Part shown: positions 1-5,924 of the stretch, in pieces
How the letters are laid out: every line of letters begins with the position of its first letter
Numbering within the stretch: the first letter of the stretch is position 1
Source of the DNA: Zymomonas sp.
GTDB taxonomy: Bacteria; Pseudomonadota; Alphaproteobacteria; Sphingomonadales; Sphingomonadaceae
DNA length: 6,751 nucleotides
Direction of reading: 5' to 3'
Assembly: GCA_027489105.1 (NCBI GenBank)
Contig: JAIYAJ010000285.1
Location: 1 to 6,751, forward strand
The notes under the pieces: model-generated
What the model was told of the DNA's origin: nothing
Database searches by the model: none
What the model saw: only the letters and a program-made list of their open reading frames with translations
Made by a program: the position numbers and the translations under genes

Positions 1-308
1 AAGCAGACATCTTCGATCCCCACCTCTTCGCCGGCGAGCTTCTTCTTCGACGATGTCTCGATGATCGTTGGCGTCGACTTGCCGCCGAACAGCAGGCTGG
101 TCGTGTCGCTCTTCGGGTCGCAGCCGATCAGCAGCACGCGCTTGCCCTGCTGCGCCATCATATAGCTGAGGTTGGCGAGCGCGAACGACTTGCCGCTGCC
201 GCCCTTGCCGTAGATCGCGATGATCTGCGTCTCCTTGGTCACCGGCCCCGAAGGCACGGGATCGGGCTCCCAGGAGGCTTCCTCGCGCAGCGTACTCGGG
301 TCCAGCAT
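1..308 (-). CDS. bchX: BchX, chlorophyllide a reductase iron protein (5' part, cut by window edge)
   Basis: This is the N-terminal part (about 102 residues) of the ATP-dependent iron protein of chlorophyllide a reductase, a nitrogenase-like enzyme. It passes electrons to BchY-BchZ, which reduce the C7-C8 bond of the chlorin ring on the way to bacteriochlorophyllide a. Visible landmarks are the P-loop [20 protein letters not shown] (about residues 32-51) and the switch segment [16 protein letters not shown] (about 62-77), with the following [15 protein letters not shown] stretch that distinguishes BchX from BchL and NifH. The 4Fe-4S cysteines lie beyond the window. It follows bchC after 2 bp. 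The ATG at 308 is used here, but an in-frame GTG at 314-312 overlaps the bchC stop (GTGA) and sits 5 nt from a GGAGA at 324-320, while the ATG is 11 nt away, so the true product may be two residues longer. Identity is firm; only the start is uncertain. Confidence 0.96.
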   Translation of the reverse strand, partial: MLDPSTLREEASWEPDPVPSGPVTKETQIIAIYGKGGSGKSFALANLSYMMAQQGKRVLLIGCDPKSDTTSLLFGGKSTPTIIETSSKKKLAGEEVGIEDVC

Positions 309-310
309 GC

Positions 311-1255
311 TCACAGCGTTCTCCAATCCAGGACCATTTTGAGACACGCAGGGTCGGTGAACGCCTGCGGATAAGCGGCATCTGCTTCCGCAGCGGGCCG
401 GGTGTGGCTGATCAGCCCGTCGAACTCGAGCAGCCCGATATCGAGCAGTTCGACGACCGCAGCGAGATCAGCGGGGGTGAATTCGGCGGAGATCCGCATG
501 CGCGCTTCCCGCATGAACGCAGGCGGAAAGGCGAAGGACAGCCGGTCGTAGAAGCCCGCGAGGGTCACTTCCCCGCCCTTCGCCAACCGGGCGAAGGCGA
601 GGTCGAGCACATCGGGCGTACCGCTGGCATCGCAGATCGCGGCATAGTCGCGGCGGTCGTCAGCGTCCGGATCGATCACCGAATAGTCGAAGCCCGCCTG
701 ACCGAAGCCGTCCTCGCGCCGGGCCGGATTGGCTTCCCACACGACGGGGGCGTCGCCGCCGGTCGCTATGGCGATCCGCGCGATCAGCCGACCCAGAATA
801 CCGTGACCGACGATAAGATCTGGCACCCCGCCTACCGCGATCGCCCGGTGGGCGGTCGCTGCCAGTGCGATCAGCGTGCCATTGCGGCCCAGCGATTGGC
901 TGATGGGGATGGCCCGGGCGGAGGGAATTACCACCTGCCGCGCCGTCCCGCCGAACAGGCCGCGCGCGCCTTCGTAGCAATTGGCGCCGGGGACGAACAC
1001 ATATTCGCCGATCCGCGCGCTGGCGTCGTCGCCCGCATCGACGATGCGACCGACCGATTCATATCCGGGGACGAGCGGGTAGCCCATGCCGGGAAAATTC
1101 GGCATCCGGCCGGTCCACAGGAGTTTCTCGGTGCCGGAGGAAATTCCGCTCCAGTCGATCTCGACGCGGACATCGCCCGCAGCCATCCGGGTCAGCGCGA
1201 GCGGTCGCAGCGACAGCTGCCCCGGCGCTTCCAGAATGACTGCAACAGCCTCCAT
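311..1255 (-). CDS. bchC: BchC, 2-desacetyl-2-hydroxyethyl bacteriochlorophyllide a dehydrogenase
   Basis: A 314-residue NAD(P)-dependent, medium-chain-dehydrogenase-like enzyme that oxidises the C3 hydroxyethyl group to acetyl, a late step in making bacteriochlorophyllide a. The GroES-like N-terminal part has [18 protein letters not shown] (residues 35-52) and [20 protein letters not shown] (56-75), followed by [21 protein letters not shown] (87-107). The Rossmann part opens with [13 protein letters not shown] (147-159), and the C-terminal [13 protein letters not shown] (224-236) is typical of the family. The frame is open for 22 more codons upstream, but this ATG is preferred because the family begins at about this point (MEAVAVIL) and a GGGGAG lies 9 nt upstream at 1270-1265. 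It has its own promoter region with two putative PpsR sites, lies 96 bp after crtF and is followed closely by bchX, so bchC-bchX (and presumably bchYZ beyond) look like one transcription unit. Confidence 0.96.
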   Translation of the reverse strand: MEAVAVILEAPGQLSLRPLALTRMAAGDVRVEIDWSGISSGTEKLLWTGRMPNFPGMGYPLVPGYESVGRIVDAGDDASARIGEYVFVPGANCYEGARGLFGGTARQVVIPSARAIPISQSLGRNGTLIALAATAHRAIAVGGVPDLIVGHGILGRLIARIAIATGGDAPVVWEANPARREDGFGQAGFDYSVIDPDADDRRDYAAICDASGTPDVLDLAFARLAKGGEVTLAGFYDRLSFAFPPAFMREARMRISAEFTPADLAAVVELLDIGLLEFDGLISHTRPAAEADAAYPQAFTDPACLKMVLDWRTL

Positions 1256-1302
1256 CAGACTTGGCTCCCCGGCGTCGAGCACATGCTGGCCTCTAACGCT
1301 GG

Positions 1303-1320
1303 TGTAATGTGCGCTAGACA
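1303..1320. promoter_or_regulatory. Putative PpsR/CrtJ operator, bchC-proximal palindrome
   Basis: The sequence TGTAATGTGCGCTAGACA matches the TGT-N12-ACA consensus of the photosystem repressor PpsR (CrtJ). The inner symmetry is weaker than in the neighbouring site. It covers the proposed -10 element of the bchC promoter and ends 8 bp from the second palindrome, a spacing known for cooperative binding at the R. capsulatus bchC promoter. Confidence 0.7.
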
Positions 1321-1334
1321 CTGTTCCATGTCAA
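1306..1334 (-). promoter_or_regulatory. Putative sigma70-like promoter of bchC
   Basis: On the minus strand a perfect -35 hexamer TTGACA (1334-1329) is followed after 17 nt by CACATT (1311-1306), a weak 3/6 match to the -10 consensus. Transcription would start near 1299, giving a leader of roughly 45 nt before the bchC ATG. Each element lies inside one of the two TGT-N12-ACA palindromes, the layout expected for a promoter occluded by PpsR/CrtJ. The assignment rests on consensus matching and on the known R. capsulatus bchC promoter; no start site is shown by the sequence. Confidence 0.6.
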
Positions 1335-1346
1335 CGTACTTGGACA
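1329..1346. promoter_or_regulatory. Putative PpsR/CrtJ operator, bchC-distal palindrome
   Basis: The sequence TGTCAACGTACTTGGACA matches TGT-N12-ACA and contains the TTGACA -35 hexamer of bchC on the minus strand. It starts exactly 8 bp after the proximal palindrome and lies 5 bp beyond the end of crtF. Together the two sites would block both promoter elements when the repressor is bound. Confidence 0.77.
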
Positions 1347-1351
1347 CTTGT

Positions 1352-2476
1352 TTATTTCGCAGCCGTGATTACGCGGACGGTTAGGGGAATAGTCGTCGGA
1401 ATTTCGCGCGATTTGCTAAATCCGACGGCGCGCAACATCTCGCGAATCTCTTCCGATGTTCGGGGACGCCCCGATCCCATCGCGAGAAGATAGAAGCCGA
1501 AATAGGCGTCACCCGCCGCCTCGGCGCCCCGAGTCTGGGCCATCGGTTCAGCGATGACGAGCGTCCCGCCCGGAGGAAGCGCCGCATGGATCGCGCGCAA
1601 CAGGGTCATGGCGGGCGCGTCGTCATGATCATGGAGCACCCTGACCAGCGAAATCGCGTCATGTCCGTCGGGCAGCGGATCGCTGAGAAAACTGCCGCCG
1701 TGGATTCGCGTGCGCACAGCCAGGCCCGCAGCATCGAGCCGCACGCGGGCGCGCTCGCCGACGGCGGGAAGATCGAACAGCGCCAGCTGGAGTCCAGGCG
1801 CGCGCGCGCCGACTGCGGCCAGAAACGCCCCCTCGCCGCCGCCCACGTCGAGCAGCCTCCGGTGACGGTGAAACGGATAAGCGTCTATCACATGCCGGGC
1901 GACCAGAGGTTGCGATGCCGCCATCAGCGCCGAATAGGCGGCAACCGCCGAATCCTCCCCACGGCCGGGGGCTTGTGCATAATGCCACAGCCCCGCCAGC
2001 CTGCCCCTGCCACCGCCACTGCGCAGCAGGGACACCGGATCGGCAAGGTCGGCGTAGAGCAGGCGATGATGCGCCACCATCTCCGCAATTCCAGGATTGC
2101 CGGTCATGGCCGCACCGGCGCTCCCCAGCGTCCAGGCCGGTCCGATCGGCTCGACGAGTCGCAGCGCCGCTGCCGCCCGCAACAGGCGCGTTACGCCCTC
2201 GGCCGGCAGGTCGATGCGGGGGCCAAGCTGTTCCGCCGTCAGAGGTCCGCCGGCAAGATGGCGGAGCAGATCGGTCTCTATGCAGGCCGTCAGGATCTGC
2301 GAGTAGACGAAGCCGGCGACGAGATCGAACAACTCTCCTGCCCGCGCCCGTGCGATCGGCCGGGTCAGCGGCGACCGTGCCGCCCACCGCTGAAATCGCT
2401 GCGAGGACAGGACGCGATTGCGGATGGCCAACCAACGGCCGCGCCAGCCGGGATATGTTTTTTTGGACACAATCAT
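1352..2476 (-). CDS. crtF: CrtF, hydroxyneurosporene O-methyltransferase
   Basis: A 374-residue S-adenosylmethionine-dependent methyltransferase that methylates the tertiary 1-hydroxyl of acyclic carotenoids (demethylspheroidene or hydroxyspirilloxanthin-type intermediates). The N-terminal helical part has RFQRWAARSPLTRPIARARA (residues 27-46) and LFDLVAGFVYSQILTACIETDL (49-70), both characteristic of CrtF. The SAM-binding core shows LLDVGGGEGAFLAAVG (208-223), LALFDLPAVGERAR (231-244), SLVRVLHDHDD (276-286) and PPGGTLVIAEPMA (301-313). The ATG is chosen because the protein then matches the family's N-terminus, but no clear Shine-Dalgarno precedes it and a GTG lies two codons downstream. The start codon is only 1 bp from a PpsR-type palindrome, so the mRNA leader must be very short or absent. 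The reading frame stays open antisense to crtD upstream, which is a coding shadow. No crtE lies between crtD and crtF, unlike in Rhodobacter. Confidence 0.95.
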   Translation of the reverse strand: MIVSKKTYPGWRGRWLAIRNRVLSSQRFQRWAARSPLTRPIARARAGELFDLVAGFVYSQILTACIETDLLRHLAGGPLTAEQLGPRIDLPAEGVTRLLRAAAALRLVEPIGPAWTLGSAGAAMTGNPGIAEMVAHHRLLYADLADPVSLLRSGGGRGRLAGLWHYAQAPGRGEDSAVAAYSALMAASQPLVARHVIDAYPFHRHRRLLDVGGGEGAFLAAVGARAPGLQLALFDLPAVGERARVRLDAAGLAVRTRIHGGSFLSDPLPDGHDAISLVRVLHDHDDAPAMTLLRAIHAALPPGGTLVIAEPMAQTRGAEAAGDAYFGFYLLAMGSGRPRTSEEIREMLRAVGFSKSREIPTTIPLTVRVITAAK

Positions 2477-2477
2477 A

Positions 2478-2495
2478 TGTCCAATAGTCTGGACA
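2478..2495. promoter_or_regulatory. Putative PpsR/CrtJ operator between crtF and crtD
   Basis: TGTCCAATAGTCTGGACA is a strong TGT-N12-ACA palindrome with symmetric TGTCCA/TGGACA arms. It lies 1 bp from the crtF ATG and 35 bp from the crtD ATG. A further matching arm, TTGGACA at 2463-2469, forms an outward-facing repeat with TGTCCAA at 2478-2484 and may be an extra half-site. One bound repressor here could affect both divergent genes. Confidence 0.78.
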
Positions 2496-2496
2496 C

Positions 2497-2505
2497 ATGA
2501 TAGCA
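2497..2505 (-). promoter_or_regulatory. Candidate extended -10 of crtF
   Basis: Read on the minus strand the same bases give TGCTATCAT, an extended -10 whose hexamer TATCAT (2502-2497) matches consensus at 5 of 6 positions. No convincing -35 lies 17 nt upstream, which is tolerable for an extended -10 promoter. The start would fall near 2490, giving a leader of about 14 nt and placing the start point inside the PpsR-type palindrome. Not proven by sequence alone. Confidence 0.35.
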
Positions 2506-2530
2506 TTGCGTCAATCGAACAGGAAAAGCG

Positions 2531-4087
2531 ATGCCGGACGGACCCATCGTCATAATCGGAACAGGTGTCGGCGGACTGGTCAGCGCCGCATTGCTGGCGG
2601 CTGCGGGGTCCGACGTGCTGGTGGTCGAGTCGGGCAACGCACCCGGCGGCAAGCTCCGCGCGGTCGATGTCGGCGGCGTCGCCATCGACGGCGGGCCAAC
2701 CGTCTTCACCATGCCCGAGATTTTCCAGGGCATTTTCGACGCGTGCGGCGAAACCATGGCCGATCATCTGAAGCTGCGACCGGCGAACCGGCTGGCGCGG
2801 CATGCCTGGGGGCCTTCGCGCCTCGACCTCTATGCCGATCCTGCCGCCAGCGAGGAGGCCATTGGCGACTTCGCCGGCGCCAAGGAAGCGCGCGGCTACC
2901 GCGCCTTCCGGACCGAGGCGAAGCGGCTGTTCGACGCGCTCGATCGCCCTTTCCTGCGGAGGACCAAGACCGATCCGATCAGCCTTGGCTGGCGGATGGG
3001 CATGCGGGGCTTCCCCGACTATCTGAACTTGCGGGCCTACACATCGATGTGGCGCGCACTGGGCGCCTATTTCGCTGATCCGCGATTGCGCCAGCTGTTC
3101 GGTCGTTACGCCACCTATTGCGGGTCTTCGCCTTTCCTGTGCCCGGCGACGCTGATGCTGATTTCCCATGTCGAGGCGAATGGGGTGTGGCTGATCGACG
3201 GCGGCATGCATCGACTCGCACGCGCGCTCGAATCGCTCGGGCGCCGCGTCGGCGCGCGCTTTCGTTACGGCGCGCGCGTCCGTGAGATCCTCGTCAAGCG
3301 GGGCCGGGCTTCGGGGGTCATCCTGGCGAACGGCGAACGGATCGAGGCGAGTGCGGTGCTGTGCAACGCCGACCCCGCCGCGATCGGTTCCGGCGCCTTC
3401 GGCCATGCTGCGCGGCACGCAACTGCCAGGATTTCCCCCCAGCGCCGCTCGCTGAGCGCGATGGTGTGGACCGCGCAGGCGGAAGCAACGGGCTTCCCGC
3501 TGGTCCACCACAGCGTCTTTTTCTCGAAGGACTACGCCGCAGAGTTCGCAGCGCTCAGCGCCGGTCGGCTGGCCGATGCCCCGAGCGTCTATCTCTGCGC
3601 GCAGGATCGCGACGATGACGGTGCGCTGCGCGCCGAGGGCAGAGAGCGCGTCCAGATCATCGTCAATGCTCCCGCCACCGGCGACGGCGCCCCCCTATCC
3701 CAAGCGGAGATCGACCTATGCACACAGCGCATGTTGGACAGCGTTTCGCGGGCGGGACTTTCGCTTGATCTGGGAGCCTCGGCGGTACTGACGACGCCGA
3801 ACGATTTCGAGGCGCTGTTTCCGTCGACGGGTGGAGCCCTTTATGGACCGGCCTCGCACGGGTGGGCGGCCTCCTTCCGCCGGCAGGGCAGCCGGACAGC
3901 GATCCCTGGGCTCTATTGCGCGGGCGGGAGCACCCACCCCGGCGCGGGCGTCCCGATGGCGGCGCTTTCCGGCCAGCTAGCCGTCGATTGTCTGCTCAGG
4001 GACCGCGCTTCGATGTCGCGGTGGCGCCGAACGGCTATGCCTGGTGGTACATCGACGCAACCAGCGCGGACGGCCGTTACGGGCTGA
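2531..4087 (+). CDS. crtD: CrtD, acyclic carotenoid 3,4-desaturase (hydroxy/methoxyneurosporene dehydrogenase)
   Basis: A 518-residue FAD-dependent phytoene-desaturase-family enzyme that introduces the C3-C4 double bond into 1-hydroxylated or 1-methoxylated carotenoids in the membrane. The N-terminal dinucleotide fold is clear: IVIIGTGVGGLVSAALLAAA (residues 6-25) with the acidic residue E33 at the end of the second strand, then GGKLR (39-43) and DGGPTVFTMP. CrtD-like landmarks are FGRYATYCGSSPF near residue 194 and the C-terminal FAD motif GLYCAGGSTHPGAGVPMAALSG at about 460-481. The ATG has an AGGA 6 nt upstream at 2521-2524. Related CrtD proteins are roughly 490-500 residues and end soon after the C-terminal FAD motif; here about 28 extra residues, rich in Arg, Thr and Ser, run on across the start of crtC in another frame. 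That tail looks like read-through sequence rather than a conserved part. Confidence 0.95.
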   Translation: MPDGPIVIIGTGVGGLVSAALLAAAGSDVLVVESGNAPGGKLRAVDVGGVAIDGGPTVFTMPEIFQGIFDACGETMADHLKLRPANRLARHAWGPSRLDLYADPAASEEAIGDFAGAKEARGYRAFRTEAKRLFDALDRPFLRRTKTDPISLGWRMGMRGFPDYLNLRAYTSMWRALGAYFADPRLRQLFGRYATYCGSSPFLCPATLMLISHVEANGVWLIDGGMHRLARALESLGRRVGARFRYGARVREILVKRGRASGVILANGERIEASAVLCNADPAAIGSGAFGHAARHATARISPQRRSLSAMVWTAQAEATGFPLVHHSVFFSKDYAAEFAALSAGRLADAPSVYLCAQDRDDDGALRAEGRERVQIIVNAPATGDGAPLSQAEIDLCTQRMLDSVSRAGLSLDLGASAVLTTPNDFEALFPSTGGALYGPASHGWAASFRRQGSRTAIPGLYCAGGSTHPGAGVPMAALSGQLAVDCLLRDRASMSRWRRTAMPGGTSTQPARTAVTG

Positions 4088-4920
4088 CGATCATCGCCTT
4101 CATCGGCAGCGTCTTCTCGCCCTATTACAAGTTCAGCGGACGGCAGCGACCCGACAATCACTGCGCGATCAACGTTTCGCTCGCCGGACCGCGCGGCAGC
4201 GCCTGGGCGATGACCGAGCGCGGCGCGGCCCGCGTCAACCGGGGGCGCGATCACTTCGCCGTCGGCCCGAGCGCACTCAGCTGGGACGGCGACACGCTGG
4301 TGATCGAGATCGCCGAGATTTCGGCTCCGATCCCCTATCGCGTACGTGGCACGGTGCGGGTGACACCCGAATTGATCGGCACCACCGCCTTCGCACTCGA
4401 CCCGGCCGGCATGCATCGCTGGCATCCAGTCGCGCCGCGTGCGCGCGTTGAAGTGGCGATGACGCATCCCGGCGTGACCTGGCAAGGCGAAGGCTATTTC
4501 GATTCGAACTTCGGCGACGAGCCGCTCGAGGACGGGTTCGACGAATGGCATTGGTCGCGCGCGCATCTGAAGCAGGATGTGGCGGTGCTCTATGAAGGGC
4601 GGCGGCGCGACGGCACACCTTTCGATCTGGCGCTGCGATTCGATCGGCAGGGGCGCTGGCACGATGTAGTCCAGCCAGCGCCTGCGCCGCTGCCGCGCAG
4701 CGGCTGGCTGGTCAAGCGGGCGACGCGCGCCGACGCGGGCCACACGCCTCATGTCCTCAGGACATGGATCGACGCGCCCTTCTACGCGCGGACGGCGTTG
4801 GCGACCCGGCTGTTCGGCGAGGACGTGCACGCGGTGCACGAAAGCCTGTCGCTCGGTCGCTTCCGCTCACCGATCATCCAGTCGATGCTCCCCTACAGGA
4901 TGCCCAGAGCTTTCTGGTGA
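3988..4920 (+). CDS. crtC: CrtC, acyclic carotenoid 1,2-hydratase (hydroxyneurosporene synthase)
   Basis: About 310 residues from a TTG start. The cofactor-free hydratase adds water to the C1-C2 double bond of neurosporene or lycopene, giving the 1-hydroxyl later methylated by CrtF. Family landmarks in order are NGYAWWYIDATSADGRYGLT (residues 15-34), IIAFIGSVFSPYYKFSGR (35-52), NHCAINVSLAG (57-67), the W-rich WQGEGYFDSNFGDEPLEDGF (165-184), and DAGHTPHVLRTWIDAPFYAR (249-268). No ATG or GTG exists in frame just before the conserved N-terminus. TTG at 3988 keeps the PRF..AVAP segment seen in relatives, while GTG at 4021 would begin just inside it; neither has a strong Shine-Dalgarno. The gene overlaps crtD by 100 bp (or 67 bp from the GTG), so translation is probably coupled. 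Its last 54 bp overlap the opposing small gene. Function is firm, start uncertain. Confidence 0.93.
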   Translation: MSAQGPRFDVAVAPNGYAWWYIDATSADGRYGLTIIAFIGSVFSPYYKFSGRQRPDNHCAINVSLAGPRGSAWAMTERGAARVNRGRDHFAVGPSALSWDGDTLVIEIAEISAPIPYRVRGTVRVTPELIGTTAFALDPAGMHRWHPVAPRARVEVAMTHPGVTWQGEGYFDSNFGDEPLEDGFDEWHWSRAHLKQDVAVLYEGRRRDGTPFDLALRFDRQGRWHDVVQPAPAPLPRSGWLVKRATRADAGHTPHVLRTWIDAPFYARTALATRLFGEDVHAVHESLSLGRFRSPIIQSMLPYRMPRAFW

Positions 4921-5052
4921 CGCGCTCTGCGCCGCCTCCTCGCGCTTCTGCCGGTCGCGCGCGATCTCGCGGTTGATCGATAGGAGTTGCCAGATGCCGA
5001 AGGCGAGCGCGGGTATGCCGGCGATCGCGAGGTCGAGCAGGCCCAGACTCAT
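4867..5052 (-). CDS. Small single-span membrane protein downstream of bchO, function unknown
   Basis: A 61-residue protein that I do not recognise by name. Its ATG overlaps the bchO stop codon (ATGA), and a perfect GGAGG lies 7 nt upstream (5064-5060) inside the last codons of bchO, so it is very probably translated and coupled to bchO. The product opens with a hydrophobic stretch (about residues 3-25, LGLLDLAIAGIPALAFGIWQ then LLS) predicted to cross the membrane once. A strongly charged segment INREIARDRQKREEAAQ (26-42) follows and could be a short cytosolic amphipathic or coiled helix; the last 19 residues are polar and low in predicted structure. The C-terminal 18 codons are antisense to the end of crtC. 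Position suggests a role linked to pigment synthesis or photosystem assembly at the membrane, perhaps as an anchor or helper, but that is inference from neighbourhood only. Confidence 0.75.
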   Translation of the reverse strand: MSLGLLDLAIAGIPALAFGIWQLLSINREIARDRQKREEAAQSASPESSGHPVGEHRLDDR

Positions 5053-5924
5053 AGGGATGCCTCCAGAAAGTTTCTGATGATGACGGCAATATCCGCCGGC
5101 TTCTCTTCATGGGCGAGATGGCCGAGACGGGGCAAGGTCTGCAACTGGGCACCGCTCACCATGGCGGCGGCCCCGCGCGCGGTCGCAAGCGGGATCGCCG
5201 CATCGGCCTCGCCATGCACCAGCAGCAATGGCGTGTGCAGCCGGGGCAGGTCGCGCTTCAGCGCCTCCAGATCCCAATCGGCCATCATCCCGATCGCGCC
5301 CGCGCAATGGTCCGACGTGGCGAAGAGCCGCTCATAGCAGCCTATGCCCTGCTGATCGATGCGCGAGCCGGTGCTGCGCGCGAGGAAGCGCGCCGTCTCG
5401 CCCGGCGTGCGCATCAATCGCGAGAGGATGTGCGGCGCAAAGGGGTTGACGAACAGCAGGCGCGCGAGCGTGGGAAACAGCGCTGCGGCCAGCCCCGGAA
5501 AGGGCAGCAGTGCCGCGTTGAGCCCGATGATCGCGGCGGGATCGGCGACGCCGTCGAGCGCCATGCGGATGGCGATCGCTGCCCCGGCCGAATGGCCCGC
5601 TATCGCCTGTGGCCGGATCTCCAGCACGTCCAGCAACTCGCCGACAGCGCGCGCCATCGCGACTATCCCCATCCCGCCGGCCGGACGCCCGGTCGTGAAG
5701 CCGTGCCCCGGCAGATCGGGCGCGATGACGGTGGCATGTTCGGCGAGCAACGGCGCCAGAGCGCGCCAGCTGTGCGTTGCTGCGCCGGTGCCGTGCAGCA
5801 ACAGCAGCACCGGCCCGTCGCCCATTATCTGGACATGGAAGCGCATCCGCCCGACTTCGACGAACCGGCTGTGGGCGCGATTGGGCCAGTCGCGGCCCTC
5901 GACGTCCCAGCGCTGCCTGCTCAT
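5049..5924 (-). CDS. bchO: BchO, alpha/beta hydrolase-fold protein of the Mg-chelatase operon
   Basis: A 291-residue alpha/beta-hydrolase-fold protein. BchO is consistently encoded beside bchI and bchD and is assumed to assist Mg-chelatase, but its exact reaction is not established. The sequence shows an oxyanion-hole motif LLLHGTGAATHSW (residues 41-53), PDLPGHGFT (69-77), the nucleophile elbow AGHSAGA (109-115, Ser112), an acidic residue in VHGEADAAIP (236-245, Asp241) and a histidine in RLGHLAHEE (266-274, probably His269), so a complete Ser-Asp-His triad is present. The MSRQRWDVEGRDWPNRAHSRFV N-terminus (start at 5924) is typical of BchO. The ATG overlaps the bchD stop as ATGA, and its own stop overlaps the next small gene the same way, so the three are probably translationally coupled in one mRNA. 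The upstream Shine-Dalgarno is weak, as expected for coupled translation. The frame is open further upstream but that part is a shadow of bchD. Confidence 0.95.
   Translation of the reverse strand: MSRQRWDVEGRDWPNRAHSRFVEVGRMRFHVQIMGDGPVLLLLHGTGAATHSWRALAPLLAEHATVIAPDLPGHGFTTGRPAGGMGIVAMARAVGELLDVLEIRPQAIAGHSAGAAIAIRMALDGVADPAAIIGLNAALLPFPGLAAALFPTLARLLFVNPFAPHILSRLMRTPGETARFLARSTGSRIDQQGIGCYERLFATSDHCAGAIGMMADWDLEALKRDLPRLHTPLLLVHGEADAAIPLATARGAAAMVSGAQLQTLPRLGHLAHEEKPADIAVIIRNFLEASL
5060..5064 (-). promoter_or_regulatory. Strong ribosome binding site for the 61-residue gene
   Basis: GGAGG on the minus strand, 7 nt before the ATG at 5052, complementary to the 16S rRNA tail and embedded in the final codons of bchO. 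It is the best Shine-Dalgarno in the window and is the main reason to accept the small gene and its start. Confidence 0.8.

Larger units (their letters stand above)
2478..2506 (+). promoter_or_regulatory. Candidate crtD promoter
   Basis: A TGaTAGCAT at 2498-2506 fits an extended -10 (hexamer TAGCAT, 4/6) and lies 17 nt after TGTCCA at 2478-2483, a 3/6 match to the -35. Transcription would start near 2513, leaving about 18 nt before the crtD ATG, enough for the AGGA at 2521-2524. The -35 lies inside the PpsR-type palindrome. This is a consensus match only. Confidence 0.35.

Noticed and set aside
404..1384. Long plus-strand open frame across bchC
   Set aside because: Antisense shadow of bchC; the translation is Arg/Gly/Asp-rich with no recognisable domain and crosses the bchC promoter.
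1586..2500. Long plus-strand open frame across crtF
   Set aside because: Shadow frame opposite crtF with low-complexity Arg/Gln-rich translation and no ribosome site.
2477..3511. Upstream extension of the crtF frame antisense to crtD (over 340 codons)
   Set aside because: It lacks family similarity, lies opposite the well-supported crtD, and is explained by high-GC codon bias; CrtF's conserved N-terminus begins near 2476.
4685..4707. GC-rich inverted repeat (CCGCTGC/GCAGCGG) as a terminator
   Set aside because: It lies inside crtC, encodes conserved-length protein and is not followed by a T-run.
3913..4839. Long minus-strand open frame across crtC
   Set aside because: Opposite the recognisable CrtC; no ribosome site or domain seen.
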